In this document: positions 10,579 through 19,223 of the stretch, piece by piece
How positions within the stretch are numbered: position 1 is the first letter of the stretch
Layout: each line of letters opens with the position of its first letter
DNA from: Loktanella sp. SALINAS62
Lineage (GTDB): Bacteria; Pseudomonadota; Alphaproteobacteria; Rhodobacterales; Rhodobacteraceae
Direction: 5' to 3'
Length of the DNA stretch: 64,000 nt
Assembly: GCF_018263905.1 (NCBI RefSeq)
Contig: NZ_JAAFZU010000002.1
Coordinates: 62,001-126,000, forward strand
Translations under genes and position numbers: made by a program
Notes under the pieces: generated by a model
The model's database searches: none
What the model was told of the DNA's origin: nothing
The model's input: only the letters and a program-made list of their open reading frames with translations

Positions 10579-10863
10579 TCACAGGATGCCGAGGATGTCG
10601 CTTTCCTTCATGATCAGCATGTCTTCGCCGTCGATCTTGACTTCGGTGCCGGACCATTTGCCGAACAAAACCTTGTCTCCGGCCTTTACGGCCATTTCGA
10701 TCAGCTCGCCGCTGTCTTTACGGGCACCCGCGCCGACGCTGATGATTTCGCCCTCGGCGGGCTTTTCTTTTGCAGCTTCGGGGATGATTAGGCCGCCTTT
10801 GGTCTTGTCGTCGCTTTCGATGCGACGGACGAGAACGCGGTCATGAAGAGGGGTGAATGCCAT
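10579..10863 (-). CDS. groES: Co-chaperonin GroES
   Basis: A 94-residue heptameric lid for GroEL. The N-terminal [12 protein letters not shown], the mobile-loop region around [10 protein letters not shown] and the GEVLFGKW-like motif ([19 protein letters not shown]) are clear. It is the first gene of the groES-groL operon. Its upstream region holds a sigma-70-like promoter and a CIRCE operator. Confidence 0.97.
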   Translation of the reverse strand: MAFTPLHDRVLVRRIESDDKTKGGLIIPEAAKEKPAEGEIISVGAGARKDSGELIEMAVKAGDKVLFGKWSGTEVKIDGEDMLIMKESDILGIL

Positions 10864-10898
10864 CTGAAAGACCTTCCTTCATTGATGTTTCAATTGCG

Positions 10899-10925
10899 TT
10901 AGCACTCACCCAAGACGAGTGCTAG
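10899..10925. promoter_or_regulatory. CIRCE operator (HrcA binding site)
   Basis: TTAGCACTC-N9-GAGTGCTAG matches the CIRCE consensus with one mismatch in the last base pair. It lies 36 bases upstream of groES and next to the predicted transcription start. HrcA binding here would repress groESL at normal temperature. hrcA itself is not in the window. Confidence 0.95.
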
Positions 10926-10932
10926 CGACGCA

Positions 10933-10961
10933 CAGATAGGCAGGTCACCTGAAGCTGTCAA
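10933..10961 (-). promoter_or_regulatory. groESL promoter
   Basis: On the minus strand, a perfect -35 TTGACA (10961-10956) is followed by a 17-base spacer and a -10 TATCTG (10938-10933). The CIRCE element begins eight bases downstream, the usual geometry for HrcA repression. The rest of the gap up to 11150 shows only a small CCGCCG/CGGCGG stem at 11010-11025. Confidence 0.85.
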
Positions 10962-11150
10962 CTGCCCTGCTGGACGAAAGCGCGGATGATTTACGCGCGC
11001 TGCAAAACACCGCCGTTTACGGCGGGCACCGTCGTCGGCGCCAATCCCCCGAATAGGCGGTCCTGCGCTGGCCGTTCGGCAATGCCCGGCTTATGGTTCC
11101 TGAACGTCCGCGCGGGCGGCAGACGCTGACAAACGACACAGGGATTCAAG

Positions 11151-12143
11151 ATGTTCAGACTTTATTCGTGCGCCGTAACCATGACGGTTGTGGCCCAAAG
11201 CGCCGTTGCGGCCTGCAACGACGGTGACATCCGCGATTACCTGTCCCCTGCGGACCTGACAGCCGTAGAGTCAGCGGCGGCGGACACCCCGTTTGGCAAC
11301 GGCACGATCTGGACCGCGACCCGCGACGATGACCAGATCACCGTTGTGGGCACGCTGCATCTGTCCGATCCCCGGCTGGCCCCGATTGTCGCGCGCCTGA
11401 CACCTGCGATCACCGACGCCGACCTGCTGCTGGTCGAAGCCGGCCCCCAGGAAGAGGCGCAGCTGACCGCGGCCATTACCGAGGACCCGTCGCTGATCTT
11501 TTTGACCGACGGCACCACGCTGAGCGAACGGATGGACCCTGCGGCCTTTGTCGCATTGTCGCGCGCGGTCGAAGCGCGAGGCCTGCCCGCCGCCACAGCC
11601 GCCCAGATGAAACCGTGGTATCTGTCGCTGACGCTGGCGATGCCGGTCTGCGCGCAATCGGATCTTCTGGACGGCAAGCGTGGGCTGGACGCCACGCTGA
11701 TGGACATTGCCGCTGGCGCAAACGTATCGGTGCAGGCCGTGGAACCCTGGGACACCCTGTTCAACATTCTGGCGGGCGACCCCATCGACGAACAGGTCGC
11801 AGACCTGAACCTTGCGTTGATGCCCGACGATCTGGGCAACGCCATGACGGCCACGATGCTGGACAGCTACTTTGCCGGCGACATCGCAACCCTGTGGGAA
11901 CTGAGCCGCGCCGCCAACCGCCAGATCGACGCGATGTCGCCGATCGAGGCCGATGCGCTGTTCGCCAAGATGGAAACGCAGATGTTGACGGACCGGAACC
12001 ACGACTGGATGCCGGTCATCACTGATGCCGTCGACGCGCATGACCGTATTGTCCTGGCCGTCGGGGCAGCCCACCTGCCCGGCGCGGATGGCGTGCTGTC
12101 GTTGCTGCAGGCCGATGGCTGGACCGTCACGCCCGGTCTTTGA
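11151..12143 (+). CDS. TraB/GumN family protein, secreted
   Basis: The protein has 330 residues. A signal peptide ends near residue 22 (AVAACNDG). The family hallmark is the VVGTLHLSDPRL segment near residue 66, with a second conserved motif DRIVLAVGAAHLPGADGVLSLL near the C terminus. The group is named after pheromone shutdown protein TraB and GumN and includes likely metal-dependent hydrolases (Tiki-like fold). The bacterial role is not known. The gene is convergent with the DUF2161 gene, three bases apart. Confidence 0.8.
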   Translation: MFRLYSCAVTMTVVAQSAVAACNDGDIRDYLSPADLTAVESAAADTPFGNGTIWTATRDDDQITVVGTLHLSDPRLAPIVARLTPAITDADLLLVEAGPQEEAQLTAAITEDPSLIFLTDGTTLSERMDPAAFVALSRAVEARGLPAATAAQMKPWYLSLTLAMPVCAQSDLLDGKRGLDATLMDIAAGANVSVQAVEPWDTLFNILAGDPIDEQVADLNLALMPDDLGNAMTATMLDSYFAGDIATLWELSRAANRQIDAMSPIEADALFAKMETQMLTDRNHDWMPVITDAVDAHDRIVLAVGAAHLPGADGVLSLLQADGWTVTPGL

Positions 12144-12146
12144 TCG

Positions 12147-12797
12147 TCAGACGTCACTCCAATCGGCCAGCGCCTGCCGCCCCGCCGGGGTCAGGTCATA
12201 AACCCCGCGTGCCACGCGTATGAACCAGCCATAATGGTCGTCGGCCATGATCCGGGTGGCGTCCGGCACCTCTGCCCAGTCCTTGATCCGAGCACCGGTG
12301 GATGCGCCATGCACGGCCAGAAACCGCGCACAGGTTACCGCATCCTGCCGGTAGCCCGTCACCAGCCCGTGACGCGTCGCCCCGCCCGCGTTGGGATCGC
12401 CCTGCAAACGGTCGAACGCTTTCAATAGCCGCTTGCGTTTTTTGGGTGACCGGCGCGGGGTATAGCCGCCGGGATCGGCATGGCATTCCACGAACCCGTC
12501 GCGCGCCCGCACCGACAGCACACCCAAACCCAGTCGACGCGCCAGTTTCACATTGGCGGCAAAGGATTTCGCCCGCCCCCCGGCAGGCACGGCAATATAG
12601 ACGATGTCATTCAGCGCCAGCCGGTCCATCGCCTGATGAAACAGGGTCAGCGAAAATCCCAGCTTCAATTCCACCACGATCAGGTCGTCGCCCTTGCGGG
12701 CCACCAGATCGGCTGGCCCGACCTCTCCCTTGACGTCATAGCCGCGTGCGGTGAACCACGCTTTCAGCGGCGGATACAGATCGCTTTCCCTTGCCAT
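12147..12797 (-). CDS. DUF2161 family protein with PD-(D/E)XK nuclease-like core
   Basis: The protein has 216 residues. Asp30 in GPADLV and the Glu43-x-Lys45 pair in VVELKLG form the D...E-x-K pattern of PD-(D/E)XK phosphodiesterases, which fits the DUF2161 family. The C-terminal third (about 150-216) looks like a small winged-helix domain ending RQALADW. I chose ATG 12797, which has a G-rich ribosome site six bases upstream, over a GTG 18 bases earlier. Whether it cuts DNA is unknown. Confidence 0.78.
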   Translation of the reverse strand: MARESDLYPPLKAWFTARGYDVKGEVGPADLVARKGDDLIVVELKLGFSLTLFHQAMDRLALNDIVYIAVPAGGRAKSFAANVKLARRLGLGVLSVRARDGFVECHADPGGYTPRRSPKKRKRLLKAFDRLQGDPNAGGATRHGLVTGYRQDAVTCARFLAVHGASTGARIKDWAEVPDATRIMADDHYGWFIRVARGVYDLTPAGRQALADWSDV

Positions 12798-12869
12798 TGC
12801 ACGCCCCCGTGACACCTGCGCCGGACAGCCCTATAAGGCGCCAAATTCGCATCGCATGAGGCACAGACC

Positions 12870-13787
12870 ATGACCACCCTGATTTTCGGCCACAAGTCCC
12901 CCGACACCGATTCTACCGGATCCCCGTTGATCTGGGAATGGTTTCTTCAGGATGCAGGCGTGGATGCCAAGGCGGTGCTGCTGGGCACACCCAACACCGA
13001 AGCGGCATTCGTCATCGACCGTTGGGAATTCACCCAGCCAGAGATCATAAAGGATGTCACCGCTGGCCAGCCCTGCATCGTCGTGGATACCAACAACCCC
13101 GCAGAACTGCCCGACAGCATCAATGAGGCCGACCTTCAGGGCATCATCGACCACCACCTGCTGGTCGGCGGCCTGAAAACCAAGGCGCCGATCGACATTA
13201 CCGTGCGCCCGCTGGCCTGCACCGCCACGATCATGCACCAGTTGATGGGCGACAAGGCCGCCGCCATGCCACGCGGCATCAAGGGGTTGATGCTGTCGTG
13301 CATCCTGTCGGACACGCTGCACTTCCGCTCGCCCACCACGACCGACACCGACCGCGCGCTGGCCGAACAACTGGCCGCCGATCTGGACATCGACATCACC
13401 GCCTATGCCGACGAAATGTTTGCCGCGAAATCCGACGTCAGCGCGTTTTCGGACGCTGAACTGCTGCGGATGGACAGCAAGGAATATGAAGTCGACGGCA
13501 CCAAATTCCGCGTCAGCGTGCTGGAAACAACCTCGCCCAAGGCCGTGCTGGACCGCAAGGATGCGCTGATGGCCGCGATGCCCGCCGTCGCAAAAGAAGA
13601 TGGCGTCGATCAGGTGCTGCTGTTCGTGGTCGATATCCTGAACGAAGAAGCCACGATGCTGCTGCCCAATGACCTGACAAAGGACGTCGCGCGCGCCAGC
13701 TTTGCCGCCAATCCCGACGGCGATACCGTGGTGCTGCCCGGCGTGATGAGCCGGAAAAAGCAGATCATCCCGAACCTGAAAAAGTAA
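12870..13787 (+). CDS. ppaC: Manganese-dependent (family II) inorganic pyrophosphatase
   Basis: A 305-residue DHH-superfamily enzyme that hydrolyses pyrophosphate to phosphate, driving biosynthetic reactions. Metal ligands are visible: His8, Asp12 and Asp14 (GHKSPDTDS), Asp73 and the Asp94-His95-His96 motif. The C-terminal substrate-binding SRKKQ motif of the family is present. Length matches the two-domain form without regulatory CBS domains. This family is best known from Firmicutes and occurs more patchily in Proteobacteria. Confidence 0.95.
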   Translation: MTTLIFGHKSPDTDSTGSPLIWEWFLQDAGVDAKAVLLGTPNTEAAFVIDRWEFTQPEIIKDVTAGQPCIVVDTNNPAELPDSINEADLQGIIDHHLLVGGLKTKAPIDITVRPLACTATIMHQLMGDKAAAMPRGIKGLMLSCILSDTLHFRSPTTTDTDRALAEQLAADLDIDITAYADEMFAAKSDVSAFSDAELLRMDSKEYEVDGTKFRVSVLETTSPKAVLDRKDALMAAMPAVAKEDGVDQVLLFVVDILNEEATMLLPNDLTKDVARASFAANPDGDTVVLPGVMSRKKQIIPNLKK

Positions 13788-13881
13788 GCGCCGCCAGCAT
13801 CATCTTGCCCCAAATACTCCCGCCGGAGGCACCGGTTTTTTGCGAAAAACCGGCCACCGCGCCCCAAAAAGGTCCCGCCAT
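13788..13881. repeat. Intergenic repeat-like segment with a hairpin
   Basis: The gap holds the string CCCCAAATACTCCCGCCGG (13809-13827), which I recall as a short repeated intergenic sequence in many Rhodobacterales genomes. A perfect hairpin follows, CCGGTTTTT-TGCG-AAAAACCGG at 13832-13853. No second copy is seen in this window, so the repeat status rests on memory. Confidence 0.45.
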
Positions 13882-14760
13882 ATGACACAGATCATCAACA
13901 GCTTTCTGGATGTGGCGGGCGAATACGACGCGGCCTTTGTCGATTTGTGGGGCTGCATGCACGATGGCATCCGGGCCCACCCGGCGGCGGTTGCAGCCAT
14001 GCAGGATTACCGCAGCGCGGGGGGGCGGGTCGTGCTGGTCACGAACTCTCCCCGGCCTTGGGCGTCGGTGCACAAACAGATCAATGGCATGGGCGTGCCG
14101 GACGACTCGTTTGATGCCATCGCCACGTCGGGCGATTCGGCGCGCGCCGCGATGTTCCGGGGCGCCGTCGGGTCCGATGTCTGGTTCATTGGCGAAGACC
14201 ACGACCAGTCATTTTTCAAACCGATGGAGCTTTTGGACGATCCGGTCACCATCAATCGTGTGCCGCTGGATCAGGCCGACGGCATCGTCTGCTGTGGGCC
14301 ATTCGACCCGCAAGCGCATCCCGATACCTATCGTCCGCAATTTCTGGCCGCCAAACAGCGCGGACTGAAACTGCTCTGCGCCAACCCCGATATCGTGGTG
14401 GACCGGGGCGAAACGCGGGAATGGTGCGCGGGCGCACTGGCACAGCTTTATACGGAAATGGGCGGGGAAAGCCTGTATTTCGGCAAGCCGCACCCGCCCG
14501 TCTATGATCTGGCGCGGCGCAGGCTGGCGCAGGTCGATAACCACGTCGACCCGCAGCGCATCATCTGCATCGGGGACGGGATTCGCACCGACGTGTTGGG
14601 CGGGCTGCAAGAAGATCTGGACACCCTGTTCATCACGGGCGGACTTGCCGCCGCAGAAACGGCAACGACGGCCAGTGCAGGGCCGGATGCGGGCGCATTG
14701 GCACGCTACCTGCAGGCCGAACAGGTCACACCGACCTTTGCCATCGGTCATTTGCGTTAG
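13882..14760 (+). CDS. HAD superfamily hydrolase, TIGR01459 type
   Basis: A 292-residue protein related to class IIA HAD sugar phosphatases such as NagD. Motif I is atypical: AAFVDLWGCMHDG has Asp-Leu-Trp-Gly, as in TIGR01459 members. VLVTNSPRP is motif II, a Lys lies in FGKPHPPVYD, and ICIGDGIRTDVLGG is motif IV. The substrate is unknown. ATG 13882 begins the conserved region. The gene is co-directional with ppaC, 94 bases away across a hairpin-bearing gap. Confidence 0.85.
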   Translation: MTQIINSFLDVAGEYDAAFVDLWGCMHDGIRAHPAAVAAMQDYRSAGGRVVLVTNSPRPWASVHKQINGMGVPDDSFDAIATSGDSARAAMFRGAVGSDVWFIGEDHDQSFFKPMELLDDPVTINRVPLDQADGIVCCGPFDPQAHPDTYRPQFLAAKQRGLKLLCANPDIVVDRGETREWCAGALAQLYTEMGGESLYFGKPHPPVYDLARRRLAQVDNHVDPQRIICIGDGIRTDVLGGLQEDLDTLFITGGLAAAETATTASAGPDAGALARYLQAEQVTPTFAIGHLR

Positions 14761-14773
14761 ACCACCCGAGCGG

Positions 14774-14801
14774 TTGACATTTCGCACCCGCAGCGTAATT
14801 T
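14774..14801 (+). promoter_or_regulatory. Sigma-70-like promoter before the MaoC hydratase gene
   Basis: TTGACA at 14774-14779 and TAATTT at 14796-14801 are separated by 16 bases. The start codon lies 45 bases further on. The -10 falls inside a 13-base string (GTAATTTAGTTTC) that also occurs upstream of ccr. Confidence 0.7.
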
Positions 14802-14845
14802 AGTTTCACGCATAAACGCGCAAGTGGACTTTTATTGCTAGCCGG

Positions 14846-15298
14846 ATGACCGATATGCTTGACAACATGCCCCGTGGCACCATCGTGATCGAAGATATCG
14901 AGATCGGGATGGTCCGTTCGTTACGCAAGGTCGTGACCGACGCCGATATCGAAATGTTCGCCCAGGTCACGACGGACCGGAACCCGGTGCATCTGGACGA
15001 AGATTACGCGCAGGATACGATCTTTGCCGGACGCATCGCGCATGGCATGCTGACGGCGGGACTGGTGTCCGCCGTGATCGGTGAACAACTGCCGGGGCAT
15101 GGCACGGTTTACATGGGCCAGACCCTTAAATTCCTTGGCCCCGTGCGCCCCGGTGATACCGTGCTGGCAGAGGTCGAGGTGACGGCCATCGATTATGCGA
15201 AACGGCGCGTGACGATGGAAACCCGTTGTCTGGTCGACGGCAAGAAAGTCCTGATCGGCGAAGCGACGGTTTTGGCACCCTCTGGCAAGTTTGACTAA
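14846..15298 (+). CDS. MaoC family (R)-enoyl-CoA hydratase
   Basis: A 150-residue single hot-dog protein. The catalytic dyad of the family is present as Asp44-x4-His49 in DRNPVHLDEDYA, followed by the conserved GRIAHGML segment. Such short MaoC proteins (PhaJ-like) hydrate trans-2-enoyl-CoA to (R)-3-hydroxyacyl-CoA, which can link beta-oxidation or crotonyl-CoA to polyhydroxyalkanoate synthesis. The mesaconyl-CoA hydratase of the ethylmalonyl-CoA pathway belongs to the same superfamily but is about twice as long, so this is unlikely to be it. Confidence 0.88.
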   Translation: MTDMLDNMPRGTIVIEDIEIGMVRSLRKVVTDADIEMFAQVTTDRNPVHLDEDYAQDTIFAGRIAHGMLTAGLVSAVIGEQLPGHGTVYMGQTLKFLGPVRPGDTVLAEVEVTAIDYAKRRVTMETRCLVDGKKVLIGEATVLAPSGKFD

Positions 15299-15334
15299 CT
15301 TGCGCTGATCCCGCGCGCGCGCTACGCCACGCAA

Positions 15335-16273
15335 ATGCGTATCATCCGAGACACCTTGTATATCGACCCTGCCGACCGTGGTGCCGCCGCGGCGATCGGC
15401 AATTTTGACGGGGTCCATCTGGGTCACCGCGCGGTGATTGATCTGACGCGCGACGCCGCCGCACAGACGGGTGCGCCGCTGGGTGTCATGACGTTCGAGC
15501 CGCATCCGCGCGAACAATTCGCACCCGATGCCCCGCCCTTTCGCCTGATGAACGCCGCTGCCCGCGCCGAAGCCCTGCAAAAACTGGGCGTCGACAAGCT
15601 GTACGAGGTGCCGTTCAACGCAGCACTTGTCGCGCTGACGCCAGAAGAATTCGCGCGTCAGGTGATCCATGACAGGTTGGGTCTGGCGCATGTGGTCGTG
15701 GGCCGTGATTTCTGCTTTGGCAAGGATCGCGCCGGGACCGCCACGGATTTGCAGGCCTTTGGCGCACAGATGGGATTCGGCGTGACGATTGCGCCGATGG
15801 TGCAGAACGACGCCGGGCGCATCAGTTCCACCGCGATCCGGCGTGCGCTGACCGATGGGCGACCCGATGCCGCCGCTGCGATGCTGGGCCATCGGCACCG
15901 CATCGTGGGGACCGTGATCCGGGGCGACCAGCGCGGCCGCGATCTGGGTTATCCGACCGCAAATCAAAGTATTGCAGGCCTGCATCCACCGAAATTCGGC
16001 GTTTATGCCGTTGTCGTCGACGTGCACGACGGCCCCCATGCGGGCCATTACCACGGGGCGGCATCCATCGGGGTGCGGCCGATGTTCGGTGAAAACGTGC
16101 CGAATTGCGAAACATTCCTGTTCGATTTCAAAGGCGACCTTTACGGGACCGAAATTTCGGTCGGGTTGGTCGCCTATCTGCGGGGTGAGGAAAAATTCGA
16201 CAGTCTTGACGCGCTGATCACCCAGATGGATGCCGACTGCGACCGTGCGCGAAAGATCCTGACCGATGGCTGA
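15335..16273 (+). CDS. ribF: Bifunctional riboflavin kinase/FAD synthetase
   Basis: A 312-residue cytoplasmic enzyme that makes FMN and then FAD. The N-terminal nucleotidyl-transferase domain has IGNFDGVHLGHRAV near residue 22 and GRDFCFGKDRAG near 122. The C-terminal flavokinase domain has GRDLGYPTANQ near 205 and a DFKGDLYG motif. Order and length match RibF. It overlaps the downstream YcgN-like gene by eight bases, so the two are probably co-translated. No FMN riboswitch is visible upstream. Confidence 0.96.
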   Translation: MRIIRDTLYIDPADRGAAAAIGNFDGVHLGHRAVIDLTRDAAAQTGAPLGVMTFEPHPREQFAPDAPPFRLMNAAARAEALQKLGVDKLYEVPFNAALVALTPEEFARQVIHDRLGLAHVVVGRDFCFGKDRAGTATDLQAFGAQMGFGVTIAPMVQNDAGRISSTAIRRALTDGRPDAAAAMLGHRHRIVGTVIRGDQRGRDLGYPTANQSIAGLHPPKFGVYAVVVDVHDGPHAGHYHGAASIGVRPMFGENVPNCETFLFDFKGDLYGTEISVGLVAYLRGEEKFDSLDALITQMDADCDRARKILTDG

Positions 16274-16733
16274 AATCGACCGCAGCGGGCTGCGGCCCCG
16301 GTTCTGGGAAACCGTGCCGATGGCCAAGATGACGCGCAAGGAATGGGAAGCGCTGTGCGATGGCTGCGGCAAATGCTGCCTGAACAAGCTGGAAGACGAA
16401 GACACCGGAGAGGTCGCGTTGACCCGCGTGGCCTGCCGCCTGCTGGACAACGAATCCTGCCTATGCGCGCAATATCCGATCCGGCACAACTTTGTCCCCG
16501 AATGCATCGTGCTGACGCCCAAGACGATTGCGGACAACATGTATTGGTTGCCGCAAACCTGCGCCTACCGGCTGCTGACAGAAGGGCGAAAGCTGTATCC
16601 GTGGCACCCGCTGCTGACCGGCGATCCCGACAGCCCGCATGATGCAGGCGTGACAATGCGCGGCGATATGCTGTCGGAATTCGAAGTGGCCGACGAAGAC
16701 TGGGACGACCACATCATAGAGGAACCGACCTGA
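16266..16733 (+). CDS. YcgN family cysteine-cluster protein (UPF0260)
   Basis: A 155-residue protein with a dense N-terminal cysteine cluster (CDGCGKCCLNK near residues 31-41) and further cysteines at CRLLDNESCLC and PEC, the pattern of the YkgJ/YcgN zinc- or iron-cluster family. The role is unknown. Its start lies inside ribF and its stop overlaps the start of the threonine aldolase gene (TGATG), so ribF, this gene and the aldolase gene look like one operon. Confidence 0.88.
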   Translation: MAEIDRSGLRPRFWETVPMAKMTRKEWEALCDGCGKCCLNKLEDEDTGEVALTRVACRLLDNESCLCAQYPIRHNFVPECIVLTPKTIADNMYWLPQTCAYRLLTEGRKLYPWHPLLTGDPDSPHDAGVTMRGDMLSEFEVADEDWDDHIIEEPT

Positions 16734-17782
16734 TGTTTTTTGCCTCTGACAACGGTGGGCCGGCGCATCCGCGCGTGATGCAGGCGCTGCTGGACGCGAA
16801 TGCGGGCTATGCCAGCGGCTATGGGGCCGATCCGATCATGGAACAGGTCCGCGCCGATATCCGCACCCTGTTCGAGGCGCCATCGGCAGAGGTGTTTTTG
16901 GTGGCGACCGGCACGGCGGCCAATGCGCTGGCGCTGGGAACACTGTGCATGCCGTGGCAGACGGTGTTCTGCGCACCGATGTCCCACATCAACGAAGACG
17001 AATGCAACGCGCCCGAATTCTTTACCGGTGGGGCCAAACTGACACTGGTGGACACCGAACAGGCGCGGATGACGCCCGATGCGCTGCGCCATGCGATTGA
17101 TGCCGAAGAAACCCGCGGCGTGCATGGCCCGCAGCGCGGACCGGTCAGCATCACGCAGGTCACGGAAAAAGGCACGGTGCATACCTGCGCGCAGATTGCC
17201 GCGCTGTCGGCGGTGGCCAATGACTATGGGCTAAAGGTGCATCTGGACGGCGCACGGTTCGCCAATGCGCTTGTCGCACTGGATTGCACCCCGGCAGAGA
17301 TGACATGGAAGGCAGGCGTCGATGTCGTCTGTTTCGGCGGGACGAAAAATGGCCTGCTGGGGGTCGAGGCGGTGGTGTTCTTTGATCCGGCGGATGCGGC
17401 GACCTTTGCCTTGCGGCGCAAACGTGGGGCGCATCTGTTTTCAAAGCATCGCTATCTTTCGGCGCAGATGCAGGCCTATCTGGCCGACGATCTGTGGCTG
17501 GACATGGCGCGTGCAGCCAACGCCGCCGGTCAACGCCTGTTGCGCGGCCTGCGGCAGATGCCGGATGTGCAGGTGCTGTTCGATCCAGCTGCGAACCTGC
17601 TGTTCTTTGACGCGCCACGGGCGACGCATGCCCGCGCGCTGGCTGGCGGCGCGCAGTATTACGTCATGGGCGGCGATCCCCACACAGGGCCGGACGGTGA
17701 GATGCTGACCGGACGGCTGGTCTGTGACTGGTCGTGCCCGGACGAATCCGTCGACGGTTTGCTGGACCTGCTGCGCGGCTAG
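16733..17782 (+). CDS. Low-specificity threonine aldolase (PLP-dependent)
   Basis: A 349-residue fold-type I PLP enzyme that cleaves threonine or allo-threonine to glycine and acetaldehyde. Lys205 in FGGTKNG is the expected Schiff-base lysine. His85 in APMSH would stack on the cofactor, and Asp172 in HLDGARFANA would contact the pyridine ring. The TGATG overlap with the previous gene implies translational coupling. Stereospecificity (L or D, allo or threo) cannot be read from sequence. Confidence 0.88.
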   Translation: MFFASDNGGPAHPRVMQALLDANAGYASGYGADPIMEQVRADIRTLFEAPSAEVFLVATGTAANALALGTLCMPWQTVFCAPMSHINEDECNAPEFFTGGAKLTLVDTEQARMTPDALRHAIDAEETRGVHGPQRGPVSITQVTEKGTVHTCAQIAALSAVANDYGLKVHLDGARFANALVALDCTPAEMTWKAGVDVVCFGGTKNGLLGVEAVVFFDPADAATFALRRKRGAHLFSKHRYLSAQMQAYLADDLWLDMARAANAAGQRLLRGLRQMPDVQVLFDPAANLLFFDAPRATHARALAGGAQYYVMGGDPHTGPDGEMLTGRLVCDWSCPDESVDGLLDLLRG

Positions 17783-18519
17783 ATCAGAGCGGCAACGCGG
17801 TCGGGATGGGTCAGCGTTGCCATGTGGCCCGCGCCCGCAATCACATGCGCGTTGGCCTGCGGCATGATCTGCGCAAGCGCTTTGTGAATTTCCGTCACGA
17901 CCGGCTGGCTGTCGCTGCCCCCGATCAGCGTGACGGGCACGGTGATTTCCGGCAGACGGGCCGCAACGCCGTGGATATCATCCTGAATGGCGGGCGCGGA
18001 TGCGATCACCAGCGGCATGCCTGCCGCCATTGCCATACGGGTGCGTTGTGGCAGTTTATCCCACTGCCCCATGCCATAGGCGGCGTGAAACAGCTGTGCA
18101 GCGCGGTCCGGATCACCTGCCGCCACGGCGTCATAGATCGGACCAAAAATCGCAGCATGTTGCGCGCCCGCTGGTGTCCCATTGGCCAGCGCGAAAAAAA
18201 CAGGCTCGATCAGGGTCAGCCGGGTCACCAGATCAGGGCGCGTGACGGCCAGCCGTAATGCGACGGTGCCCCCGAACGAATGGCCGATGACATGCATCGG
18301 GCGGTCCATCATCGGCAGGATCGCATCCAGATTGGCTGTCTGATAATCGCCCTGCCCGTCCCATGCCGGGCTGCGCCCATGCCCCAACAGGTCTGGCAAC
18401 ACCGCCCGCAACCCTGCCGCACGCGCCAGCGGCAACAGTGATTCGTGCCGTGCCAGCGTGCAATGCAGCATCAGCGTATCGGGGTCCGGCGCAGTCTGCC
18501 CCCAGTGCAGTGCAGCCAT
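17779..18519 (-). CDS. Alpha/beta hydrolase
   Basis: The 246-residue protein has a classical alpha/beta-hydrolase pattern: LLGHGRS after strand 4, nucleophile elbow GHSFGG with Ser81, and a C-terminal GAGHMATLTHPDRV segment carrying the catalytic His. The substrate is unknown. It overlaps the convergent aldolase gene by four bases. Its start codon shares one base with the stop of the upstream isomerase gene, so the two form an operon. Confidence 0.82.
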   Translation of the reverse strand: MAALHWGQTAPDPDTLMLHCTLARHESLLPLARAAGLRAVLPDLLGHGRSPAWDGQGDYQTANLDAILPMMDRPMHVIGHSFGGTVALRLAVTRPDLVTRLTLIEPVFFALANGTPAGAQHAAIFGPIYDAVAAGDPDRAAQLFHAAYGMGQWDKLPQRTRMAMAAGMPLVIASAPAIQDDIHGVAARLPEITVPVTLIGGSDSQPVVTEIHKALAQIMPQANAHVIAGAGHMATLTHPDRVAALI

Positions 18520-19118
18520 CAGGTGCGCCCGGCGAGGTATGATTCCAGATCGTCCAAGCGGTCCTGCCCCCAGAAGCGTTCGTCGCTGTCGGTAATGAAG
18601 AACGGCGCGCCAAACACGCCAAGGCGGACGGCGTCTTCGGTGTTGCGGTGATAGGCCTCTGCCCCGGCCAGCAGGCCACTGTCGGCCAAAGCAGCGGGAA
18701 AACCGGCGGCGGTCAGGCAGTCGCGGATCACATCGTCTGACGCGATATCGCGGTCTTCGGCCCAGCAGGCGCGGGTGATGCCCGCGACCAAGGCGGCCAG
18801 ATCACCCGATCCGTCCGCCTGTGCCGCGATGATGGCATAGGACGACGGGGCGGGGTTCGTGGGAAAGAACGCGGGTTTCGGGATCAGCGGTTTGCCTGTG
18901 GCCATCGCACGCCGGCGCAGGTCCTGCGCGCGGTAATCCTGACGGCTGGGGTGACGATCCGCCGGTGCCTGCCCCCCCGTGCGGGAAAAAACCTGCATCA
19001 GATCAATCGGCCGATAGGTCAATGTCGCGCCATGCGCAGCCGCGATTTCCGCAGGACGGACGCCACAAAGATAGGTGTAGGGGCTGATCGTTGCGAAATA
19101 GTAATCGATATGGGCCAT
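18519..19118 (-). CDS. 2-hydroxychromene-2-carboxylate isomerase family (DsbA-like, kappa GST) protein
   Basis: The 199-residue protein has a thioredoxin-like DsbA fold. Ser12-Pro-Tyr in ATISPYTYL takes the place of the Cys-x-x-Cys motif, as in kappa glutathione transferases and HCCA isomerases. The [12 protein letters not shown] segment and a VFGAPFFI cis-Pro loop support the family. True HCCA isomerases act in naphthalene breakdown; with no aromatic pathway nearby, a general glutathione-dependent isomerase or transferase is more likely. Confidence 0.82.
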   Translation of the reverse strand: MAHIDYYFATISPYTYLCGVRPAEIAAAHGATLTYRPIDLMQVFSRTGGQAPADRHPSRQDYRAQDLRRRAMATGKPLIPKPAFFPTNPAPSSYAIIAAQADGSGDLAALVAGITRACWAEDRDIASDDVIRDCLTAAGFPAALADSGLLAGAEAYHRNTEDAVRLGVFGAPFFITDSDERFWGQDRLDDLESYLAGRT

Positions 19119-19223
19119 TCGGCGATCCTTGCTTGCGGGGGATGTTTGCGCGACGGTAGCCGTGTGCTACGCGGTGTCAACGCAGCGAATCCTGCCGCTG
19201 CCAGCGCAAAAGGACAGCCCTGC

